Assembly (NCBI GenBank): GCA_023954015.1 | Contig: JAMLIS010000003.1 | Location: forward strand, 62,001 to 126,000 | Source: Burkholderiaceae bacterium | GTDB taxonomy: Bacteria; Pseudomonadota; Gammaproteobacteria; Burkholderiales; Burkholderiaceae_E | Direction of reading: 5' to 3' | Length of the DNA: 64,000 nucleotides | Shown here: positions 52,298 to 61,140 of the stretch, piece after piece | Layout of the letters: every line of letters starts with the position of its first letter | How positions within the stretch are numbered: the first letter of the stretch is position 1 | The notes under the pieces: model-generated | The model's database searches: none | What the model saw: only the letters and a program-made list of their open reading frames with translations | What the model was told of the DNA's origin: nothing | Made by a program: the position numbers and the translations under genes

Positions 52298-53473
52298 CTA
52301 CTTCGACAGCTCGCGCATCGCGCGTTCGAGCCCCTGGATCGTCAGCGGATACATCCGGTTCTGCAGGACCTGGCGGATCACGGAGATCGACTGCCGATAT
52401 TCCCAGACGCCTTCAGGCTCCGGATTGAGCCACGCGAACTTCGGAAAACGCTCGACGAGCCGGCGCAGCCAGACGGCGCCTGCTTCCTCGTTGTTGTACT
52501 CGACCGAACCGCCGGGCTGCAGCACCTCGTAGGGGCTCATCGTCGCGTCGCCGACGAAGATCAGCCGGTAGTCGGGGTTGTACTTGCGCAGGATGTCCCA
52601 GGTGTCGAAGCGCTCGGCGTGCCGGCGGCGGTTGTTCTTCCACAGGTGGTCGTAGACGCAGTTGTGGAAGTAATAGAACTCCAGGTGCTTGAATTCGGTT
52701 TTCGCGGCGGAGAACAGCTCCTCGGTCTGCTGGATGTGGTCGTCCATCGTGCCGCCGACGTCGAGCAGCATCAGCACCTTGATCGTGTTGTGCCGCTCCG
52801 GAATCATCCGGATGTCGAGCCAGCCGGCGTTGCGTGCCGTGGAAGCGATCGTGTCGTCGAGGTCGAGTTCCTCGTCGGCGCCTTCGCGCGCGAACTTGCG
52901 CAGGCGGCGCAGCGCTATCTTGATGTTGCGCGTGCCCAGCTCGACCTGGTCGTCGTAGTCCCGATAGGCGCGCTGCTCCCAGACCTTGACCGCCGTGCGG
53001 TTGCCCGCCGACGGACCGCCGATGCGGATGCCTTCGGGGTGATAGCCGCCGTTGCCGAAGGGCGAAGTGCCGTTCGTGCCGATCCACTTGCTGCCGCCTT
53101 CGTGGCGTTCCTTCTGCTTTTCGAGCAGCTCGCGCAGACGTTCGAGCAGCTTGTCGATCCCGCACATCGCCTCGATCGCCGCCTTTTCCTCGGGCGTGAA
53201 CTCGCGCTGCAGGCGCCGTTTCAGCCATTCGAGCGGCAGGTCGACGTCGATGCCGGGGATCGCGCGCACGCCGTTGAAATAGGCGCCGAAGGCCTTGTCG
53301 AACTTGTCGAAGTTGCGCTCGTCCTTCACGAGAGTCGCGCGCGACAGGTAGTAGAACTCGTCGATCGACGGCCCGATGACGTGCTCGCGCATTCCCTCGA
53401 GCAGCAGCAGGTATTCCTTGATCGACACCGGCAGTTTCGCGCCGCGCAGGTGCAGGAAGAAATCGATCAGCAT
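52298..53473 (-). CDS. VWA-domain protein, CoxE-like
   Basis: A 391-residue protein. An N-terminal helical region (1-130) and a Gly-rich linker ([17 protein letters not shown]) precede a von Willebrand A domain (about 230-390). The MIDAS-like motif reads [11 protein letters not shown], with Gly where DxSxS has Ser, and the later metal-site residues lie in [14 protein letters not shown] proteins paired with MoxR ATPases act as chaperone complexes for metalloenzyme or membrane-complex maturation. The MoxR gene lies directly upstream (104-bp gap). Confidence 0.85.
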   Translation of the reverse strand: MLIDFFLHLRGAKLPVSIKEYLLLLEGMREHVIGPSIDEFYYLSRATLVKDERNFDKFDKAFGAYFNGVRAIPGIDVDLPLEWLKRRLQREFTPEEKAAIEAMCGIDKLLERLRELLEKQKERHEGGSKWIGTNGTSPFGNGGYHPEGIRIGGPSAGNRTAVKVWEQRAYRDYDDQVELGTRNIKIALRRLRKFAREGADEELDLDDTIASTARNAGWLDIRMIPERHNTIKVLMLLDVGGTMDDHIQQTEELFSAAKTEFKHLEFYYFHNCVYDHLWKNNRRRHAERFDTWDILRKYNPDYRLIFVGDATMSPYEVLQPGGSVEYNNEEAGAVWLRRLVERFPKFAWLNPEPEGVWEYRQSISVIRQVLQNRMYPLTIQGLERAMRELSK

Positions 53474-53577
53474 CGGCGTTCTCCGCGCATCTTCGCCGGC
53501 GGCAGTGGCCGGTCCTCGATCGAGCCCGGCATGCTATCGGCGCGAGATCTCGTCGCGCAGCAGGTTTCCTCGCGCTT

Positions 53578-54420
53578 TCACCGATTGTGGCGCGCCATGA
53601 AGATCAGCCGCTCGAACAGATGCACGTCCTGCTCGTTCTTCAGCAGCGCGCCGTGCAGCGGCGGAATGACGTTCTTGCCGTCCTTGGCGCGCAGCGCCTC
53701 GGGCGGGATGTCCTCGGCCACCAGAAGCTTGAGCCAGTCGAGCAGCTCGCTCGTCGACGGCTTCTTCTTCAGCCCGGGCAGCTCGCGCATCTGGAAGAAG
53801 GACTCGAGCGCTTCCTTCACGAGCGTCTTCTTCAGGTTCGGGAAGTGCACGTCGACGATCGCCTGCATCGTCTCCTTGTCGGGGAACTTGATGTAGTGGA
53901 AGAAGCAGCGGCGCAGGAAAGCGTCGGGCAGTTCCTTCTCGTTGTTCGACGTGATCATCACGACCGGCCGATGCCGGGCGCGTATGAGCTGACGCGTCTC
54001 GTAGACGTAGAATTCCATCCGATCGAGTTCGCGCAGCAGGTCGTTCGGGAACTCGATGTCGGCCTTGTCGATCTCGTCGATCAGCAGCACGACCGGCTGG
54101 TCGGACTCGAAGGCCTGCCAGAGAACGCCCTGCACGATGTAGTTGTGGATGTCCTTGACGCGCTCGTCGCCCAGCTGCGAGTCGCGCAGCCGCGACACCG
54201 CGTCGTATTCGTACAGGCCCTGCTGGGCCTTCGTCGTCGACTTGATGTGCCACTGCAGCAGCGGCATGTCGAGCGCCGAGGCGACTTCCTCGGCAAGCAT
54301 GGTCTTGCCGGTGCCGGGCTCGCCCTTGATCAGCAGCGGTCGCTGCAGGCGGATCGCCGCGTTCACGGCCAGCTTCAGGTCCTCGGTGGCGACGTAGGTG
54401 TCGGTGCCCTGGAAGCGCAT
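53578..54420 (-). CDS. MoxR-family AAA+ ATPase
   Basis: A 280-residue AAA+ ATPase. Walker A is GEPGTGKTMLAEEVA (residues about 33-47), Walker B is VVLLIDEIDKAD, sensor 1 is VVMITSNNEKELPDAFLRRC with the arginine finger. It is paired with the downstream VWA gene; such pairs remodel or insert cofactors into partner enzymes. ATG 54420 gives MRFQGTDTYVATEDLKLAV. A 172-bp gap separates it from the divergent cytochrome genes. Confidence 0.9.
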   Translation of the reverse strand: MRFQGTDTYVATEDLKLAVNAAIRLQRPLLIKGEPGTGKTMLAEEVASALDMPLLQWHIKSTTKAQQGLYEYDAVSRLRDSQLGDERVKDIHNYIVQGVLWQAFESDQPVVLLIDEIDKADIEFPNDLLRELDRMEFYVYETRQLIRARHRPVVMITSNNEKELPDAFLRRCFFHYIKFPDKETMQAIVDVHFPNLKKTLVKEALESFFQMRELPGLKKKPSTSELLDWLKLLVAEDIPPEALRAKDGKNVIPPLHGALLKNEQDVHLFERLIFMARHNR

Positions 54421-54592
54421 GATTCTCGAAGGTTGTGGTCGCGAAGAACGACCCGTCGGGTGGGTCTCCCGAGTATACGGGAACGCCTGCTGCCGCCCGG
54501 GTTGCTGGACTGGCGCGGAGCGACTCCGCTAGAATCGGGTCACCCACGAACAGTACAAGGCCTGCGCCGCCCGGCGCCAGGGCCGGAGACCC

Positions 54593-54949
54593 ATGATCGA
54601 GAAGAGGATGGTTGCCGCCGGATTCGCGGCGGCGATGCTGCTTCCATGCCTGGCTGTCGCGCAGGGCACGGCGTCGGGGCAGGATCAGCCGGCGGTGCAG
54701 GGGAACGCCGAGGCAGGGCGGGCGAAGAATTCGATGTGCATCGGCTGCCACGAGATTCCCGGATACAAGTCGTCGTTTCCCAGCGTCTATCACGTGCCGC
54801 GCATCATCGGACAGAACGCGCGCTACATCGAAGCCGCGTTGCGCGAGTATCGCAACGGCGATCGCAATCATCCGACGATGACGGCCGTCGCCGAGGGCCT
54901 GAGCGATCGCGACATCGCCGATCTCGCTGCGTACTACGGGTCGAAATGA
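54593..54949 (+). CDS. Small c-type cytochrome
   Basis: A 118-residue periplasmic cytochrome c. Signal peptide about 1-23 (LLPCLAVAQ), haem motif CIGCH (Cys49, Cys52, His53) and a likely distal Met in [13 protein letters not shown]. It carries electrons in the periplasm. The stop codon overlaps the first of four possible start codons of the next cytochrome gene, so the two are a coupled pair. Confidence 0.9.
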   Translation: MIEKRMVAAGFAAAMLLPCLAVAQGTASGQDQPAVQGNAEAGRAKNSMCIGCHEIPGYKSSFPSVYHVPRIIGQNARYIEAALREYRNGDRNHPTMTAVAEGLSDRDIADLAAYYGSK

Positions 54950-54997
54950 GACGGGTCGCAATGAGACGGGTCGAAATGAGACGGGTCGAAATGAACG
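54938..54997 (+). repeat. 15-bp tandem repeat at the cytochrome gene junction
   Basis: Four copies of a 15-bp unit (GGGTCGAAATGAGAC, then GGGTCGCAATGAGAC, again the first, then GGGTCGAAATGAACG). Each carries ATGA, giving in-phase ATG codons at 54946, 54961, 54976 and 54991, and the first overlaps the TGA of the upstream gene. A gain or loss of one unit changes the N-terminus by five residues without breaking the frame. Confidence 0.93.
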
Positions 54998-55386
54998 TGC
55001 GCGCCTTCCCCGCCGTCAGTCGTTCGCCGTGGTCGACTCCGCGCCTGCTTGCGCTCGCGGGGGCTTTCGTCGCCGCGACGGCCTTCGCGCTGCCCGCTCG
55101 GGGGCAGAGCATCGATGCCGGCCGCCAGAAGGCCGAAGAGGTCTGCGCGGCCTGCCACGGCAAGGACGGCAACACGCCGATCGATCCGTCGTACCCGAAA
55201 CTCGCCGGGCAGTACCAGGACTATCTCGAGCATTCGCTGCTCGACTACAAGCACGACCGGCGCAAGAACCCGATCATGGGCGCGCAGGCCAAGCCGCTGT
55301 CGCGCGCCGACATCCGCAACGTGGCTGCCTATTACGCCAGCCTGCCGGGCACGGTGAGCAACCACGCCGATCGCATCGGACGATGA
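54991..55386 (+). CDS. Small c-type cytochrome
   Basis: A 131-residue cytochrome c from ATG 54991. It has a signal peptide (about 1-38, [20 protein letters not shown]), the haem motif CAACH (Cys52, Cys55, His56) and a Met ligand in [12 protein letters not shown]. It resembles cytochrome c4/c553-type subunits. Three further in-phase ATG codons upstream come from the 15-bp repeat and would add [10 protein letters not shown] units; 54991 gives the cleanest signal peptide. Its end overlaps the RraA-like start. Confidence 0.88.
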   Translation: MNVRAFPAVSRSPWSTPRLLALAGAFVAATAFALPARGQSIDAGRQKAEEVCAACHGKDGNTPIDPSYPKLAGQYQDYLEHSLLDYKHDRRKNPIMGAQAKPLSRADIRNVAAYYASLPGTVSNHADRIGR

Positions 55387-55898
55387 CTGCTCCCAGCGGA
55401 TCCGCTTCGTTCGCGACGGCCGATCTGTGCGACGCGAGCGAGGCGCGCCTCGCCGCGGGCGAGGTGCAGGTGCTGGCGCCCGTGTTTCGCAGCTACGGGC
55501 GCAACGCGCGCTTCGCCGGCACGGTCGAGACGGTGCGCTGCTTCGAGGACAACTCCGCGGTGCGCACTGCGCTCGGGCAACCGGGCAACGGTCGCGTGCT
55601 CGTCGTCGATGGCGGCGGCAGCCTTCGGTGCGCACTTCTCGGCGGCAATCTCGCGCAACTCGCGCAGCGCAACGGCTGGAGCGGCGTGATCGTCGACGGC
55701 TGCGTGCGCGACACCGTCGAGATCGATGCCTGCGAGGTCGGCGTCCGCGCGCTCGCGGCGAATCCGCGGCGCAGCGAGAAGCGCGGCGAGGGCGCGATCG
55801 GCGTGACGGTGCGCGTGGGCGGCGTGCGCGTCGCGCCCGGCCACTGGTGCTACGCGGACGAGGACGGAATCGTGCTGAGCGCGGTTGCGCTGCTATAG
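55383..55898 (+). CDS. RraA-like protein
   Basis: A 171-residue member of the RraA/4-hydroxy-4-methyl-2-oxoglutarate aldolase family. The core [37 protein letters not shown] and the following DGCVRDT (Asp, Arg, Asp site residues) are present. E. coli RraA inhibits RNase E, while other members are aldolases. Which applies here cannot be told. ATG 55383 overlaps the cytochrome stop. The 3' end overlaps convergent moeA by 6 bp. Confidence 0.85.
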   Translation: MTAPSGSASFATADLCDASEARLAAGEVQVLAPVFRSYGRNARFAGTVETVRCFEDNSAVRTALGQPGNGRVLVVDGGGSLRCALLGGNLAQLAQRNGWSGVIVDGCVRDTVEIDACEVGVRALAANPRRSEKRGEGAIGVTVRVGGVRVAPGHWCYADEDGIVLSAVALL

Positions 55899-57179
55899 CA
55901 GCCCGTCGAAGGCCACGCAGTCCACCTCGTCGCCGGTCGCGACCGATCCTTGCTCGTGGTGCAGCACCACGATGCAGTTCGCCGCCGACATCGAGCGCAG
56001 CACGCCCGATCCCTGGTTGCCCATCGTACGCACCTCCATCCGGCCGTCGGCGCCGAGCGCGAGCCGCGCACGCTGATACTCGGTTCGCCCCGGGCGCTTG
56101 CGCATCGGCTCGAGCGAACGGGCGCGTACCCATGGCAGCGGTTGCGGCGCGGCGCCCATCATCTGCAGCAGCGCATCGCGCACGATGAAATAGAACGTGA
56201 TCATCACGGCCACCGGATTGCCCGGCAGCCCGAAGTAGCAGGCGCGGCCCACTCGGCCGAAGGCCATCGGACGGCCCGGCCGGATCGCGATGCGCCAGAA
56301 GGCGACGTCGCCCAGGCGCGCCATCACCTCGCGCGTGAAGTCGGCTTCGCCCACCGACACGCCCCCGGAGGAGACGATCGCGTCGGCTTCGGCGGCGGCG
56401 CTGCGCATCGCGCGTTCGAGGGCCTCGGGCGAATCGCGCACGACCCCGAGGTCGACGACTTCGACGCCCAGGCGCGCCAGCATCGACCAGATCGTGTAGC
56501 GGTTGCTGTCGTAGATCTGTCCGGGCGCAAGCGTCTCGCCGATCGAGCGCAGCTCGTCGCCGGTGGAGAAGAAGGCGACGCGCAGTCGGCGTCGCACGCC
56601 GACCTCGGGGACGCCGAGCGAGGCGAGCAGGCCGATGTCGGCCGGCGTGAGGCGCTTCCCTGCTTCGAGCGCGGGGTCGCCGACGCGAAGGTCTTCGCCA
56701 CGCAGGCGTCGATGCTGGCCGCGCTGCTGGCCCGGCGGCACGACGACGAAGCCTCCGTCGACGCGAACGACCTCCTGGACGACGACGGTGTCGAGCTCCG
56801 GCGGCAGCGTCGCTCCGGTCATCACGCGCAGCGCTTCACCGGGCGCGACGCTTCCGTCGAAGGCCCGGCCCGCGAAGGCGCTGCCGGCGATGCGCAGTCG
56901 TGTCTCGCCGCCGGCGACGAGTTCTTCGCCGCGCAACGCGTAGCCGTCCATCGCCGAGTTGTCGTGCGGCGGTACGGCGATCGTCGAGACGACGTCGTGC
57001 GCGAGCACCCGATCGAGCGCGCTGCGGATCGCCACGCGCTCGACGAGGGCGACGGTCTCGATGCTGCCGGCGATGATCGCGCGCGCGCGTTCCACCGGGA
57101 GATAGGTGCGCGGGTCGGCATCGGAGATGCCGCGTGCGGTGTCGGCGAGCGACTGCGCCGTAGCGCCGGGGGCGGTCAT
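55893..57179 (-). CDS. moeA: Molybdopterin molybdenumtransferase MoeA
   Basis: A 428-residue enzyme inserting molybdate into adenylated molybdopterin. Domain signs: N-terminal [15 protein letters not shown] with [14 protein letters not shown], the central MoCF domain with [29 protein letters not shown] and a C-terminal beta domain. It is last of the moaA-fdhD-mobA-moeA run and overlaps the RraA-like gene tail to tail. Confidence 0.94.
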   Translation of the reverse strand: MTAPGATAQSLADTARGISDADPRTYLPVERARAIIAGSIETVALVERVAIRSALDRVLAHDVVSTIAVPPHDNSAMDGYALRGEELVAGGETRLRIAGSAFAGRAFDGSVAPGEALRVMTGATLPPELDTVVVQEVVRVDGGFVVVPPGQQRGQHRRLRGEDLRVGDPALEAGKRLTPADIGLLASLGVPEVGVRRRLRVAFFSTGDELRSIGETLAPGQIYDSNRYTIWSMLARLGVEVVDLGVVRDSPEALERAMRSAAAEADAIVSSGGVSVGEADFTREVMARLGDVAFWRIAIRPGRPMAFGRVGRACYFGLPGNPVAVMITFYFIVRDALLQMMGAAPQPLPWVRARSLEPMRKRPGRTEYQRARLALGADGRMEVRTMGNQGSGVLRSMSAANCIVVLHHEQGSVATGDEVDCVAFDGLL

Positions 57180-57201
57180 CGCTTTCGCCTCGTGCGCGCG
57201 C

Positions 57202-57867
57202 TCATCGGCGCTCCTCTTCCTTCAGTTCCTGCATCGTGTTCAGGTTGCGGAATGCGGCTTCGTCGTCGAATTCGACCTCCACCACGCGCAGCGGTGCATA
57301 CCACGCATCGATCTTGCGCCGGCCCTCGGAGAGAAAGCGTTCGAGGTCGGCGAGCAGCGCGCGTTCGACCAGTGCGAACACCGGATGCGGCTGCGCACCG
57401 GTGCGCGCAACGGCGAGTTGTGCGCGTTCGCCCTTCGTCGCGGATGCAGCGATCGCCGCGGCCAGGCGAGCCACGAGATCGCGTGGCAGGAACGGAGAGT
57501 CGCACGGCACGGTGGCGACCCAGGCCGTGCGCGCCTGCGACATGCCGGCGTGAAGACCGGCGAGCGGACCGGCGAACCCCTCGACCGCATCGGGCGCAAT
57601 CGGCCAGCCGAACTCGCGGTAGCGCTCGGCATTGCGGTTCGCGTTGACGATCACGGTGCCGACCTGCGGCGCGAAGCGTTCCAGGGCATGCGCGATCATC
57701 GGCTTCCCGCGGAAGGGTTGCAGCCCCTTGTCGACGCCGCGTCCGTCGTCGCTCATGCGCCGCCCGAGCCCGCCGGACAGCACGATGCCCGTGACTTCAT
57801 CGCGGCCGATCGTCGACGGCATCGGCGGGATTTCGGCGTCGCGGCGCCCGTTCGGTTCGGGCGGCAC
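57202..57867 (-). CDS. mobA: Molybdenum cofactor guanylyltransferase MobA
   Basis: A 221-residue nucleotidyltransferase attaching GMP to Mo-molybdopterin to make the bis-MGD cofactor used by formate dehydrogenase. The N-terminal motif is LSGGLGRRM followed by DKGLQPFRGKPM, with three extra residues between the two parts compared with E. coli MobA. ATVPCDSPFLP carries the Mg-binding Asp. It starts 4 bp after fdhD ends. Confidence 0.93.
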   Translation of the reverse strand: MPPEPNGRRDAEIPPMPSTIGRDEVTGIVLSGGLGRRMSDDGRGVDKGLQPFRGKPMIAHALERFAPQVGTVIVNANRNAERYREFGWPIAPDAVEGFAGPLAGLHAGMSQARTAWVATVPCDSPFLPRDLVARLAAAIAASATKGERAQLAVARTGAQPHPVFALVERALLADLERFLSEGRRKIDAWYAPLRVVEVEFDDEAAFRNLNTMQELKEEERR

Positions 57868-57871
57868 GCGC

Positions 57872-58747
57872 TCAGGCCCAGGCGCGCACCGGCTGGCGCA
57901 CGAAGCGCTGCGTGCCGGTGAAGAGCAGGTAGTGCTTGCCCTGGCAACGCCCGATCATCGTGAGCCCGACGCGGCGCGCGATCTCATGACCCATCTGCGT
58001 GAGCCCGGAGCGCGACAGCAGGAAAGGTATGCCCATCTGCGCGCACTTGATCACCATTTCCGAGGTGAGTCGGCCGGTGGTGTAGAAGATCTTGTCGGCG
58101 GCGCTCACCGATTCGACCCACATCCAGCCGGCGATTGCGTCGACTGCGTTGTGGCGGCCGACGTCCTCGACGAAGCGCAGGATTTCGCCGCGCTCGTCGC
58201 CCGCATTCGCGCACAACGCGCAGCCGTGCACCGCCCCCGCGACCTTGTAGATCGATTCGTGCCGGCGCACGCGATCCGTGACCGCGTAGAGCGTTTCCTC
58301 GGTGAGGCGCGCGTGTTCGGAGAGCTCGATGCGGTCGATCTCGTCCATCAGGTCGCCGAACACCGTGCCCTGGCCGCAGCCGGTGGTCACGGTGCGCCGC
58401 GCCAGTCGGGCGCCGAGCGCGTCGGCCTGCGCCGCGTCGTCCCACACCGCGACGCCGCGCGCGGCGAGCGAGGTCGAAGTGACGGCGACCGAGTTCGTCT
58501 CCCAGTCGACCTGGATGGAGGACAGCTCGTCGAGCGACTCGACCAGCCGCTGGTTGCGCAGGTAGCCCAGCGCCAGGTGCTCGGGCGCCGCACCGAGCGT
58601 CATCAGCGTGACGAGTTCGCGCTTGTCGAGATACAGCGTCAGCGGGTGCTCGCCGGCGATGGCGGTAGGCACCGTTTCGCCGCGCTCGTTGATCGCGTCG
58701 ACCTCGTAGGTGGCCGGGCGGGCGCAGGAGCTGAGGGCGAGCGACAC
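57872..58747 (-). CDS. fdhD: Formate dehydrogenase sulfurtransferase FdhD
   Basis: A 291-residue sulfur carrier protein that sulfurates the Mo cofactor of formate dehydrogenase, working with IscS-type desulfurase. The key loop reads RRTVTTGCGQGTVFGD: one cysteine is kept where E. coli FdhD has CxxC. The fold markers GYLRNQRLVESLDEL and EDVGRHNAVDAIAGW are present. GTG 58747 (SLALSSCARPATYEV) is chosen, 8 bp after moaA. The frame upstream runs into moaA. Confidence 0.92.
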   Translation of the reverse strand: MSLALSSCARPATYEVDAINERGETVPTAIAGEHPLTLYLDKRELVTLMTLGAAPEHLALGYLRNQRLVESLDELSSIQVDWETNSVAVTSTSLAARGVAVWDDAAQADALGARLARRTVTTGCGQGTVFGDLMDEIDRIELSEHARLTEETLYAVTDRVRRHESIYKVAGAVHGCALCANAGDERGEILRFVEDVGRHNAVDAIAGWMWVESVSAADKIFYTTGRLTSEMVIKCAQMGIPFLLSRSGLTQMGHEIARRVGLTMIGRCQGKHYLLFTGTQRFVRQPVRAWA

Positions 58748-58755
58748 GTTCTGTT

Positions 58756-59859
58756 CTATCCGCCGATGTACGACATCTCGATCTTGCGCAACCCGACCGT
58801 GTCGGCCGAGCGCAGCTCGGAGTAGCGATCGTTGCGCGCGCCCCAGACCGAGGCGATCGCCGCCGTCAGCTGCGCGTCGTCGGCGCCGCCGCGCAGCAGC
58901 GCGCGCAGGTCGTGGCCCCGCGTGGCGAACAGACACGTGAAGAGCTTGCCTTCGGTGGACAGGCGGGCCCGCGTGCAGGCGCCGCAGAAAGGCTGCGTGA
59001 CCGACGAGATGAGTCCGATTTCGCCGGCGCCGTCGACATAGCGCCAGCGTTCGGCGACTTCGCCCGGATAGTTCGCTTCCAGCGGCTCGATGGGGAACGC
59101 TTCGCCGACCAGGCGCGCGACCTCGGCGCTGGGGACCACGTCGTCCATCCGCCAGCCGTTGGAGGCGCCGACGTCCATGAACTCGATGAAGCGCAGGATG
59201 TGACCGGTGCCGCGGAAGCGCTGCGCCATCGGAACGATCTCATGGTCGTTCACGCCGCGCTTGACGACCATGTTGATCTTCAGCGGGCGCAGGCCGGCCT
59301 GCTCGGCGGCTTCGATGCCGGCCAGCACGTCGGCGACCGGGAAGTCGACGTCGTTCATGCTGCGGAACACGGCATCGTCGACCGCGTCCAGGCTCACCGT
59401 GACCCGGCGAAGGCCCGCGTCGCGCAGCGCGCGCGCCTTGCGCGCGAGCAGCGAGCCGTTGGTCGTGAGCGTGAGGTCGAGCGGCTCGCCCGAGCGGGTG
59501 CGCAGCGCGGCGAGCATCGCGACCAGGCGCTCGACGTCGCGGCGCAGCAGCGGCTCGCCGCCGGTGAGGCGTATCTTCTCGACGCCGTGCTCGACGAACA
59601 TCCGCACCAGCCGGGTGATCTCCTCGAAGGTGAGCAGCGACGCCTGCGGCAGGAAGGCGTAGTCCTTGCCGAAGAGCTCCTTCGGCATGCAGTAGGTGCA
59701 GCGGAAATTGCAGCGGTCGGTGACGGAGATGCGCAGGTCGTGCAATCGGCGCCCGCGCCGGTCGATCAGCCGGCCCGTGGGCGCGGGCGGGGCGCCCGAG
59801 ACATCGGGGACCGAAGCGGCATACCGCTGCTCGGCAGGGGGAGGGAGTCGTTCGTTCAT
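58756..59859 (-). CDS. moaA: GTP 3',8-cyclase MoaA
   Basis: A 367-residue radical SAM enzyme that starts molybdopterin synthesis from GTP. The N-terminal cluster motif is [11 protein letters not shown]-site GGEPLLR follows, and the C-terminal second [4Fe-4S] site is [18 protein letters not shown]. The end SYIGG matches the family's GG terminus. ATG 59859 ([11 protein letters not shown]) is used; an upstream in-frame ATG at 59883 would add eight residues. It is divergent from the DUF3305 gene. Confidence 0.95.
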   Translation of the reverse strand: MNERLPPPAEQRYAASVPDVSGAPPAPTGRLIDRRGRRLHDLRISVTDRCNFRCTYCMPKELFGKDYAFLPQASLLTFEEITRLVRMFVEHGVEKIRLTGGEPLLRRDVERLVAMLAALRTRSGEPLDLTLTTNGSLLARKARALRDAGLRRVTVSLDAVDDAVFRSMNDVDFPVADVLAGIEAAEQAGLRPLKINMVVKRGVNDHEIVPMAQRFRGTGHILRFIEFMDVGASNGWRMDDVVPSAEVARLVGEAFPIEPLEANYPGEVAERWRYVDGAGEIGLISSVTQPFCGACTRARLSTEGKLFTCLFATRGHDLRALLRGGADDAQLTAAIASVWGARNDRYSELRSADTVGLRKIEMSYIGG

Positions 59860-59919
59860 GTCTGAATCGCTAAGATGCCCCATGGTAGCAATGCAGGCGG
59901 GAAATGGCGGAGAACGTTC

Positions 59920-60519
59920 GTGACCGATCGTGAGTATCGTCCTCCCGAGGGCGTCGAGCCGCTGCTGGAGGTCGATCCGGTAGCGGTACGCGTGCGCTTC
60001 GAATGCCGCGAAACGGGCCACTGGCTGCAGCCGCGCATCTGGCAACCGGTCGCGGTGGAGCCCGGCGAGGCCGATCTCGATCCCGCCGTGCACCTGCACC
60101 TGGACGAGTGCGAGGGCTACTACCTGAACCTCACCACCGAGGAGCCGTCGCTGTTCGTCCAGTGGCGCCTGCGCGAGGACGACACCGGGATCGTCGTCGA
60201 CGGCGACGCCACGCCGCCGCGTGCGCTTGCCGTCACCGCGAGCTACAACGAAGCGGGGCGATGGATGGACGGCGGTGCGCGCGTCGACCGGGTTCCGATG
60301 CCCGGTGAGATGGCCTCGTGGGTTGCGCAGTTCGTGAGCCTGCATTACGTTGCCGAACCGACGAAGAAGAAGCGCAATGCGGCGAAGCCCTCGTTCCTGC
60401 CGCGCGACCAGTTCGGCGAGATGATCGAGCACGAACGGGCGGCGATGCGCGCGAAGGAGGGCGGCCGCGGCGAGCGTGACACGCACGGCCCGGGAGGCAC
60501 GCACGACCGGCGCCGTTGA
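59920..60519 (+). CDS. DUF3305 family protein
   Basis: A 199-residue cytoplasmic protein. The conserved part includes [53 protein letters not shown] and KPSFLPRD. These match DUF3305 proteins, which accompany formate dehydrogenase operons in betaproteobacteria. The function is unknown. GTG 59920, behind GGCGGAGA, is preferred to the ATG at 59875. It is first gene of a four-gene run. Confidence 0.8.
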   Translation: MTDREYRPPEGVEPLLEVDPVAVRVRFECRETGHWLQPRIWQPVAVEPGEADLDPAVHLHLDECEGYYLNLTTEEPSLFVQWRLREDDTGIVVDGDATPPRALAVTASYNEAGRWMDGGARVDRVPMPGEMASWVAQFVSLHYVAEPTKKKRNAAKPSFLPRDQFGEMIEHERAAMRAKEGGRGERDTHGPGGTHDRRR

Positions 60520-60543
60520 TTCGCCGGCACGAGGGCGCGAAAC

Positions 60544-61140
60544 ATGACCCAGGGATTTCTTTCGCGCTGGTCGCGGCGCAAGCACGACAGTCGCAGGACA
60601 GGCGACGAACGCGATCACGAGGCGCCGGACGATGAACGCAGCGATGCCGGGCAGCCGGCGCCGTCGGCGCAGCCCGATGCCGGCACGAGCGCTCCTTCGG
60701 AGAATGCGGCGCGTTCCGGTTCCGACGCATCGCATGTCTCGAACGAGGCGCCCCCGTTGCCTGCGCTCGAGTCGCTGACTCCGCAGTCGGATTTCCGTGC
60801 CTTCATGCAGCCGGGCGTGGACGCGACGACGCGCAACGCAGCGCTGGCGCAGTTGTTCCGTGATCCGCGCTACAACGTGATGGACGGCCTGGACGTCTAC
60901 ATCGACGATTACACGCGGCCCGATCCGATTCCGCCGGCGATGCTCGCGAAGCTGAAGCAGTTGCACGAGATCGGGCTGTCGGACGCCGATTCGACGAAGA
61001 CCGCGGCCGACCCCGATCCGACCGAGGCACAGGCCGATCCGGCAGCAGGCGACGCCGATGCCGCCCAGCTGACGCCCGCACGCACCGCGACCAGAGATCC
61101 GATCGACGATCCCATGGAACCCCAGGAGCCGCAATCGTGA
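60544..61140 (+). CDS. DUF3306 family protein
   Basis: A 198-residue protein. The N-terminus [14 protein letters not shown] and the central [44 protein letters not shown] are the DUF3306 core. Residues about 20-70 and the last 50 are low-complexity and acidic. It always seems to travel with DUF3305 and a polyferredoxin beside formate dehydrogenase; the role is not known. The stop overlaps the next GTG start. Confidence 0.82.
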   Translation: MTQGFLSRWSRRKHDSRRTGDERDHEAPDDERSDAGQPAPSAQPDAGTSAPSENAARSGSDASHVSNEAPPLPALESLTPQSDFRAFMQPGVDATTRNAALAQLFRDPRYNVMDGLDVYIDDYTRPDPIPPAMLAKLKQLHEIGLSDADSTKTAADPDPTEAQADPAAGDADAAQLTPARTATRDPIDDPMEPQEPQS

